From contig CAIKAH010000029.1 in assembly GCA_903825355.1 (NCBI GenBank), positions 1 through 39,167 of the forward strand: a DNA stretch of 39,167 nt, in the 5' to 3' direction. This document shows positions 33,806 to 39,167 of the stretch, one piece after another. The notes below the pieces were generated by a model. That model worked only from the letters and a program-made list of their open reading frames with translations. It searched no databases and was not told the origin of the DNA. Positions within the stretch are counted from its first letter, which is position 1; each line of letters begins with the position of its first letter. The position numbers were made by a program, and so were the translations under genes. The DNA is from an uncultured bacterium (GTDB lineage Bacteria; Babelota; Babeliae; Babelales; RVW-14).

Positions 33806-34932
33806 ATGAAAAGAGCCCAAAAAGCATTCATCCTTAGGGACCTTGAAAAGAAGATTGTCCTCTTGGTGGGACCTCGCCAAGCAGGAAAAGCGTGGCTTGC
33901 TAAAGATATCGCTACGGAGTTTTCTTCGAGTTTATACCTCAACTATGACCAGGTATTTGACTGCGAAATTATGCAGGCTCAGTCCTGGTTGCGAACTACT
34001 GATCTGCTCATTCTAGATGAGCTACACAAGATGCCCGATTGGAAGAATTATCTTAAAGGGGTTTACGACACTAAGCCAGCAACAATGCGTATATTGGTTG
34101 CCGGTAGTGTACGCCTTGACGTATATGACCAACTAGGCGACTCACTTGCTGGAAGATATTTTCGTCATCGATTATTGCCTCTTTTTTCTATGGCGGGCTT
34201 GGGCAGGTGGGTGAAAAGCAAGATTTTGAGTGGCTGTTTAAACACGGAGGCTTTCCTGAGCCTTATCTGGCTACTGACGAGGTAGAGGTTGGGCGATGGC
34301 GAATGCAGTATGTGAATAGCATCCTGAGCACGGAGGTGTTTGAGCTTGATCCTATTTTTAATCTTAAGGCCATGCGATTAGTTTTAGATTTACTCAGGAC
34401 CCGTGTTGGCTCTCCTGTGTCATGCCAATCACTTGTAGAAGATTGTGCGATATCTCCCGTTACCGTTAAAAAATACATTCAAATTTTGGAAGCACTTTTC
34501 ATGGTGTTTCGCGTAACCCCTTATGCAAAAAATATTGCTTGTAGCTTACTTAAAGAGCCAAAAATCTACTTTTTTGATACGGGGGTTGTGCAGGGTGATA
34601 ACGGTGCAAAGCTAGAAAATATGGTAGCCTTAAGCCTGTTGAAGGATGTTTATGCCCGTGTGGATTATAAAGCTGAAGACTGTGCGTTACATTATCTACG
34701 GACTAAAGATGGCAAAGAAGTCAATTTTGCGATTGTCAAAGATGATTCCATTGAATCAATGGTTGAAGTAAAATTAGCTGATGGCGCGATTAATAAATCA
34801 CTGGCCTATTTTCATGAAAAGTACAGCTATCAAGCAGTACAAGTGGTCAAAATATTACGCCATGAAACACGTCATGCGAATGGTATCGATATCCGATTGG
34901 CAGAACGGTTTTTGTCTAATCTAGCGCTATAG
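33806..34932 (+). pseudogene. AAA (DUF4143-type) ATPase, frameshifted
   Basis: Two overlapping frames together match one AAA_14/DUF4143 ATPase of about 375 residues. Frame 1 (33806 to about 34200) has the P-loop GPRQAGKAWLAK, Walker B LLILDELHKM and LVAGSVRLDVYDQ leading to SLAGRYFRHRLLPL. Frame 2 (about 34200-34932) has HGGFPEPYL, a winged-helix segment (AISPVTVKKYIQILEALFMV), and the DUF4143 core (EPKIYFFDTGVVQG, LENMVALSLL, SIESMVEVK). Loss of one base, most likely within the G-rich stretch near 34193-34207, explains the switch. The Walker A Thr after Lys is also replaced by Ala, which would weaken Mg-ATP binding. These proteins are often mobile or toxin-linked; here it is probably inactive, unless translational frameshifting occurs. 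Confidence 0.8.
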
Positions 34933-35049
34933 TCAATCATAAAATTCAAGTAAAATATTCGATTTTGCACAGTGCGTTGCTGCTTAAGCAAAAGAGTGTT
35001 ATACCTTCTCGGGCTAAAAACAATTAACTTTATTTTTCGGTATAGATAT

Positions 35050-36579
35050 ATGCACGCTCTTGTTCACTCAGCAACCACCATTGGCATTCACGCGTATCCG
35101 GTAGAAGTAGAAGTTGACCTTTCAATGGGGCTGATTGGCTTTCGGATTGTGGGCTTGCCGGATAAAGCAATTAATGAAAGTACCGATCGTATTAGAGCTG
35201 CTTTCAAAAATAGCGGTCTTATTCTCCCCGAAAAATTTATTACGGTAAATTTGGCGCCAGCATCGCTTAAAAAAGAAGATGTTCTGTTTGATGTACCTAT
35301 TGCAGTAGCTATTTTACAGGCAACTAAGTTGGCAGAAATACCGGCAGATTTTATTGCAGAAACGGTCTTTCTTGGTGAGCTTTCGCTTGATGGCCGTACA
35401 AGGCCGGTGCGTGGTGTGCTTTCTATTGTACATGCGGCACTGCTGGCAGGCAAAAAGCGGGTCATTATTCCTGAAGAAAATACCCGAGAAGCAAGCTTGA
35501 TTGAGGGTATCGATATCATTGGTGTAAGCTCAATGACTCAGCTGGTTGGTTATTTGCGCGGCGAAATTAGCATTGAACCAACTATATCAACGTTTCAAGA
35601 GGCATCACAGTTGCCAAAACATTTGGTTGATTTTAATCAGGTAAAAGGGCAGCAGGCAGCCAAGCGGGCACTGCAAATTGCAGCCTCTGGTCGTCATAAT
35701 ATTTTGCTTATTGGTTCTCCTGGGTCGGGCAAAACCATGCTTGCACGGAGATTGGGAACTATCTTGCCACCAATGTCATTTGATGAAATTATTCAGACGA
35801 CTAAGATTTATTCGATTGCTGGCTTGCTTGATACGCAAAGTTTAGTGACCGAGCGACCATTTCGTGCGCCGCACCACACTATCTCACAAGCTGGCTTGGT
35901 TGGGGGTGGCAGCAACCCACGCCCCGGCGAAATAAGCTTGGCAAGTCAAGGGGTATTATTTTTAGATGAGATGCCGGAATTCTCCCGAGCAACGCTAGAA
36001 GTGTTGCGTGAGCCGCTTGAAAGTGGGACGGTGCATATTTCACGGGCTAGTTGCGCCGTAGAGTATCCAGCCCACTTTTTACTCGTGGCTGCCATGAATC
36101 CCTGCCCGTGCGGCTATTTTGGTGATCGTAAAAAGCAGTGCAGTTGTAGTCCACAACAAGTTGCAAAATACGTGGCCAAGCTCTCTGGTCCACTGCTTGA
36201 CCGTATCGATTTACATGTAAATGTTGCTTCTATAAACTATGACGAAATTAAAGATGCAACACTTGCAGGCAAAAGCTCAGCAGAATTGTATGCTGAAGTT
36301 GAGCGTGCGGTGGCCATTCAAGAGCAACGGTTGGGAGATATGCGTAATGCACGCATGAATGCTTCTCAGGTTGAGCTGTACTGTGTGTTAACTCCTGCTG
36401 CTGAGCAAGTAGTCCGCTTGGCGTTTGATAAGCTTGGTATGAGTATGCGTGGTTACCATAAAATTCTTAAAATAGCTCGTACGATCGCAGATCTTGATGG
36501 CGCTGAGTTGATTGATCGCAAGCATATTCAAGAGGCAATTATGTACCGGTCACTTGATCGAGCGACAGAGGCTTCGTAA
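35050..36579 (+). CDS. comM: ComM/YifB Mg-chelatase-like AAA+ helicase
   Basis: A 509-residue AAA+ protein; ComM is a hexameric helicase promoting branch migration during natural transformation. It has the N-terminal ChlI-like domain (1-170, including GIHAYPVEVEVDL and RIVGLPDKAINES), Walker A GSPGSGKT (222-229), a Mg-chelatase core with Walker B GVLFLDEMPEF, the cysteine-rich NPCPCGYFGD insertion and the C-terminal Mg-chelatase domain. ATG 35050 gives the usual start MHALVHSATTIGIHA and family length; the longest frame (34972) adds 26 residues not seen in relatives. Together with the pilus-type genes upstream, DNA uptake is possible but comEA/comEC/dprA are not in this window. Confidence 0.94.
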   Translation: MHALVHSATTIGIHAYPVEVEVDLSMGLIGFRIVGLPDKAINESTDRIRAAFKNSGLILPEKFITVNLAPASLKKEDVLFDVPIAVAILQATKLAEIPADFIAETVFLGELSLDGRTRPVRGVLSIVHAALLAGKKRVIIPEENTREASLIEGIDIIGVSSMTQLVGYLRGEISIEPTISTFQEASQLPKHLVDFNQVKGQQAAKRALQIAASGRHNILLIGSPGSGKTMLARRLGTILPPMSFDEIIQTTKIYSIAGLLDTQSLVTERPFRAPHHTISQAGLVGGGSNPRPGEISLASQGVLFLDEMPEFSRATLEVLREPLESGTVHISRASCAVEYPAHFLLVAAMNPCPCGYFGDRKKQCSCSPQQVAKYVAKLSGPLLDRIDLHVNVASINYDEIKDATLAGKSSAELYAEVERAVAIQEQRLGDMRNARMNASQVELYCVLTPAAEQVVRLAFDKLGMSMRGYHKILKIARTIADLDGAELIDRKHIQEAIMYRSLDRATEAS

Positions 36580-36617
36580 CAGAGTTTTTTCCAAGTAAGA
36601 ATTTAAGCATTGTTATC

Positions 36618-36675
36618 GCCCCGCTCCTGGTGAGCTTGTCGAACCACGCCCCGTCAGGGGTGGAAAAGCGGGGGC
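36618..36675 (+). repeat. Dispersed palindromic repeat, copy 6
   Basis: A 58-bp element with outer stem GCCCCGCT (36618-36625) pairing with AGCGGGG (36667-36673), core GGTGAGCTTGTCGAACCACG and inner hairpin GCCCC-GTCA-GGGG. It is the clearest copy and aligns along its length with copies 1 and 3. Confidence 0.87.
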
Positions 36676-36690
36676 AAAAAATTTTGTGTA

Positions 36691-36744
36691 GCCGCTCTCC
36701 TACCTCCTCTGGAGGCATCCTTCGACAAGCTCAGGAGGAGCGGC
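36691..36744 (-). repeat. Dispersed palindromic repeat, copy 7
   Basis: On the minus strand this 54-bp element starts GCCGCTCCTCCTGAGCTTGT, has an inner hairpin CCTCC-AGA-GGAGG and ends GAGAGCGGC. It is the inverted partner of copy 6, 15 bp apart, and ends 37 bp before acpS. Confidence 0.87.
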
Positions 36745-36781
36745 GCTTGTAAGTTTAATTGTAGTCTCGAAAAAGGTCGTA

Positions 36782-37204
36782 ATGATTCTTGGAATAGGCA
36801 CAGATATTGTTAACCCCACCCGTTTTGTCCGGTGGCAGCACTATTCTGCTGAGCGGGTGCTGCGTGTTTTTACCCTTCAAGAGCTTGAGGTATCAACAGC
36901 AAGCGGTAAGTTTGTTCCAGAAAAATTAGCGGTACGTTTTGCGGCAAAAGAAGCTTTTTATAAAGCCTTCTCTGCAATGCTTGTAGGGCTAGAAAAAACA
37001 CACAAAACGGCTTCTTTGCTGGCCGTTTGCAAGGCGGTAGAAGTAGTCGCGAGTGACTGGGGGCCGCAATTGTTGATTAACTGGGAGTATCTCCAAGAGC
37101 TTTTTGGGTGTATTCTCCCCAAGGTGTATGTTCATTGTTCATTGGCGCATGAGCGTGAAATGGTTGTTGCTTTTGTAATCATAGATGGTGCGTATGGATC
37201 GTAA
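36782..37204 (+). CDS. acpS: Holo-[acyl-carrier-protein] synthase AcpS
   Basis: Transfers 4'-phosphopantetheine from coenzyme A to the serine of acyl carrier protein, activating it for fatty acid synthesis. Typical motifs are present in 140 residues: GIGTDIV (4-10, Mg-binding Asp), RFAAKEAFYKAF (about 52-63, the second acidic ligand and catalytic region) and VHCSLAHE (about 119-126). AAAGG lies about 6 nt before the ATG. An inverted repeat pair sits directly upstream. The 3' end overlaps the HerA-like gene, so the two are co-transcribed, although no functional link between them is known. Confidence 0.93.
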   Translation: MILGIGTDIVNPTRFVRWQHYSAERVLRVFTLQELEVSTASGKFVPEKLAVRFAAKEAFYKAFSAMLVGLEKTHKTASLLAVCKAVEVVASDWGPQLLINWEYLQELFGCILPKVYVHCSLAHEREMVVAFVIIDGAYGS

Positions 37205-38786
37205 AAAGCTAGGGCATATTCTGGCAGGCTCTTTGGTTGAAGGGCTCTGTATGCGTCTTGATGCTAGTGCTACGCTAGAAGAGATAAAAACGGGTAAGTT
37301 TGTATGCATTGATGGGTTGGCGTATAAATTTTTTTCGCTAATCACAGACCTTGAGCTGCAAGTATCAAACCCTGATATTTTGCTTTTTCCACCCTCTGAA
37401 AAAGAAACATTGCTGACGGATATGGTGCGTAAGCGTGATATGTATGCCAAGATTATGCTACGACCTATGCTTATGATCGATAAAAAACAGCACCATAAAA
37501 TGCCTGTTAAAACTATTCCATCACATTTTGCATCAGTTTTTGAAGCAACTTCCGCCGATGTTTCTGAGATTTTTGGCGACGAAGAGCAGGACAAAAAGTT
37601 TTTTAATATTGGCATGCCGCTTGATATGGCTGTTCCCGTTTGTGTAGATCTTGATCGTCTCGTGGAGCGAAGCAGCGGTATTTTCGGTAAAACGGGCACA
37701 GGTAAGACGTTCATTACGCGCCTAGTATTGGCAGGGCTGATAAAGAATGAACGTGCGGTAAATCTGATTTTTGACATGCATAGTGAGTATGGCTTTCAGG
37801 CACGCAAGGAGGGTGGGGGATATTCATTTGTGAAGGGCCTCAAGACCTTGTTTCCCAGCAAAGTTGCCATTTTTTCACTTGACCCTGATTCTACCCGGCG
37901 TCGTGGTGGTAGCCCTGATGTAGAGGTGGTATTAGGCCTGCAGGATATTCGTGTTGATGATGTGATGCCGCTGCAAGATGAGTTGAATTTGCATCCAACG
38001 GCCCTGGAGGCTGCTTACTTAATTGCTAGCAAATACAAGCACGATTGGCTACGTATTTTACTTGAGCAAGAGTCGACTCTAAAGGAATTTGCTGATGAAG
38101 TTGGCGCTCATGCTGAGTCAGTTGCTGCCCTGTATCGTAAATTAAAGCGTCTTGAAAAATTCCCTTTTATTACGCGTGCTGTGGGTGGTGCATCGATTAT
38201 TGACCGTATGATTGAGTATTTGGACAAAGGGATCCATGTAGTGCTTGAGTTTGGCAATCAGACATCGATGTTGTGCTACCTATTGGTGGCCAATATTATT
38301 TCACGTCGTATTCACGAAGCATATGTGGCAAAAACGGAAAAATTTCTTGCTTCGCAAAATACAGCCGACCAGCCACGACAGCTGATTATTACCATTGAAG
38401 AGGCGCATAAATTCTTAAATCCGCAAGCGGCAAAGCAGACCATTTTTGGTATTATTGCGCGTGAAATGCGCAAGTATTATGTAGCTTTGCTCGTGGTAGA
38501 CCAGCGGCCCTCTGGCATTGATCCCGAGATACTTTCGCAAATTGGTACCAAAATTATTGCGCAGCTGAATGACGAAAAAGATATTCAGGCTGCGCTCACA
38601 GGCGTTAGTGGTGCAGGGGGGCTGCGTTCCATTTTGGCGACACTTGATTCTAAGAAGCAGGCATTAGTCATGGGGCACGCCATGCCGATGCCGGTGGTGA
38701 TTAAGACTCGTGAATATGATGAAGTCTTTTATCAGGCTATGACGAGTGGTAAAAACGCTAAACAGCTAATTGATGAAATTTTTTAA
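37194..38786 (+). CDS. HerA/DUF87-family ATPase
   Basis: A P-loop ATPase of the FtsK-HerA superfamily (about 530 residues). HerA proteins are hexameric DNA translocases that work with NurA nuclease in archaea and with various nucleases or Sir2-like proteins in bacteria. An N-terminal HAS-barrel (about 5-60, HILAGSLVEG to FVCIDG) precedes Walker A GKTGTGKT (168-175 counting from the alternative ATG at 37185), HSEYG, Walker B LIITIEEAH, and the sensor/arginine region VDQRPSGID. The start may be 37185 or 37194; neither has a strong ribosome site, and both overlap acpS. No nurA or other nuclease gene is adjacent upstream; a promoter and a secreted-protein gene follow downstream, so a DNA-repair or defence role remains open. 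Confidence 0.88.
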   Translation: MDRKKLGHILAGSLVEGLCMRLDASATLEEIKTGKFVCIDGLAYKFFSLITDLELQVSNPDILLFPPSEKETLLTDMVRKRDMYAKIMLRPMLMIDKKQHHKMPVKTIPSHFASVFEATSADVSEIFGDEEQDKKFFNIGMPLDMAVPVCVDLDRLVERSSGIFGKTGTGKTFITRLVLAGLIKNERAVNLIFDMHSEYGFQARKEGGGYSFVKGLKTLFPSKVAIFSLDPDSTRRRGGSPDVEVVLGLQDIRVDDVMPLQDELNLHPTALEAAYLIASKYKHDWLRILLEQESTLKEFADEVGAHAESVAALYRKLKRLEKFPFITRAVGGASIIDRMIEYLDKGIHVVLEFGNQTSMLCYLLVANIISRRIHEAYVAKTEKFLASQNTADQPRQLIITIEEAHKFLNPQAAKQTIFGIIAREMRKYYVALLVVDQRPSGIDPEILSQIGTKIIAQLNDEKDIQAALTGVSGAGGLRSILATLDSKKQALVMGHAMPMPVVIKTREYDEVFYQAMTSGKNAKQLIDEIF

Positions 38787-38857
38787 ATCACGCTCACCTA
38801 AAATTCTGTTCGCGTAACAATTTTTCAAGTGTCATTAAGCTTTTTCTTGTAAATCTC

Positions 38858-38887
38858 TTGCTTTCTACCCCCCCTCCGATTTATAAT
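38858..38887 (+). promoter_or_regulatory. Promoter candidate for the last gene
   Basis: Perfect TATAAT (38882-38887) with TTGCTT (38858-38863) 18 bp upstream, about 53 bp before the start of the next gene, in a gap that follows the HerA-like gene. Confidence 0.5.
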
Positions 38888-38939
38888 TCAATTAGAAATA
38901 TTAACAGGCCTCGCTGTGGGGTAAAAAATGGAGGATGTG

Positions 38940-39167
38940 ATGAAGAGAGTAGGTTTTTTAGTGATAGTTTTGGGGGTGTTCATGGGCATGAGATATGTCC
39001 AGGGAGCAACGCAGGCTGAAAAAATTGCCACGTTTAGAGCACAAGTGGCGTCGCTTGTGGAGAATGACTCAATAGCCTACGTGGAAAAGCAAAAAGAGCT
39101 TGATGCATTAAGTTCAAGTACAAGCATATGGAATGGAGTTTCTTTCAATTATCCATTTGGTCAAGAC
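38940..39167 (+). CDS. Secreted protein, 5' end only
   Basis: ATG 38940 follows GGAGG at 38930-38934 and opens a frame that runs off the window end (76 codons seen). It begins with a signal peptide (KRVGFLVIVLGVFMGMRYVQG, cleavage near GATQA) followed by a charged, probably helical stretch (VEKQKELDALSS). The family is not recognisable from this fragment. It has its own promoter candidate and is therefore probably not part of the acpS/herA transcript. It is likely another exported protein of the kind abundant in this window. Confidence 0.75.
   Translation, partial: MKRVGFLVIVLGVFMGMRYVQGATQAEKIATFRAQVASLVENDSIAYVEKQKELDALSSSTSIWNGVSFNYPFGQD

Noticed and set aside
34178..34192. Programmed -1 frameshift at the T-run in the DUF4143 gene
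   Set aside because: The T6 run does not form a standard X-XXY-YYZ slippery site in the zero frame, and similarity suggests that the original frame continues past it; a simple deletion is more likely.
3131..36744. CRISPR array or insertion sequence as explanation for the repeats
   Set aside because: Copies are dispersed, palindromic and variable inside; there are no regularly spaced repeats with spacers, no cas genes, and no transposase.
37194..38786. HerA-based anti-phage defence system
   Set aside because: No nuclease, Sir2 or other defence partner is encoded next to it in this window, so the claim is not supported.
1..39167. tRNA, rRNA, tmRNA or SRP RNA genes
   Set aside because: I looked for T-loop motifs and conserved RNA blocks in the intergenic regions and recognised only RNase P RNA; a covariance-model scan would be decisive.

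Overview
The window is about 39 kb from a Gram-negative-type bacterial chromosome that looks host-associated. It carries two signal peptidases, a secretin with pilus-assembly partners, an FtsQ-FtsA-FtsZ division cluster and a complete polyamine ABC importer. It also carries five secreted ankyrin-type proteins, one of them with a RING-like zinc finger. TGA is used as a normal stop. This mix resembles Candidatus Dependentiae (TM6), intracellular symbionts of amoebae. That placement is an inference from gene content; no 16S rRNA is present and no search was run.

Layout. 1-3.2 kb: the 3' end of an unknown gene, then mnmA and a GNAT acetyltransferase (overlapping, one operon), then a metallo-beta-lactamase-fold hydrolase. 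3.3-5.1 kb: a small membrane protein whose 3' end runs into the RNase P RNA gene rnpB, then a membrane-anchored PASTA protein. 5.4-7.0 kb: a large secreted ankyrin protein with its own promoter. 7.3-12 kb: a His-rich membrane protein followed tightly by potA-potB-potC-potD. 12-16.3 kb: two paralogous signal peptidases and metG. 16.3-16.9 kb: a stretch with only broken reading frames. 16.9-18.5 kb, minus strand: a MutY-like glycosylase without the iron-sulfur cluster, and pgeF. 18.6-19.5 kb: an EamA transporter. 19.7-22.0 kb, minus strand: three tandem secreted ankyrin-type genes. 22.4-25.7 kb, minus strand: ftsQ-ftsA-ftsZ. 25.9-31.5 kb: a GspE/PilB ATPase, then pilO-, pilP- and pilQ-like genes, with the RING-ankyrin gene between them on the minus strand. 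31.5-33.7 kb, minus strand: a 741-residue secreted coiled-coil protein with an internal duplication. 33.8-34.9 kb: a frameshifted AAA/DUF4143 ATPase. 35-38.8 kb: comM, acpS and a HerA-like ATPase. The window ends inside a new secreted-protein gene.

The most unusual non-coding signal is a family of seven structured palindromic repeats (about 52-91 bp). Each has an outer stem, usually CCGCTC/GAGCGG, a conserved core close to TGAGCTTGTCGAA, and one or more variable inner hairpins. Six copies form three inverted pairs (about 3.1-3.3, 5.1-5.3 and 36.6-36.7 kb); a single copy separates the two signal peptidase genes. One copy has a completely different outer stem that still pairs, and another forms the coding 3' end of the hydrolase gene.

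Functional picture: core housekeeping genes (tRNA thiolation, Met-tRNA synthesis, RNase P, division, lipid-carrier activation) sit beside an envelope and export apparatus (signal peptidases, secretin). Several likely exported proteins carry eukaryote-like repeats, and host polyamines can plausibly be imported.
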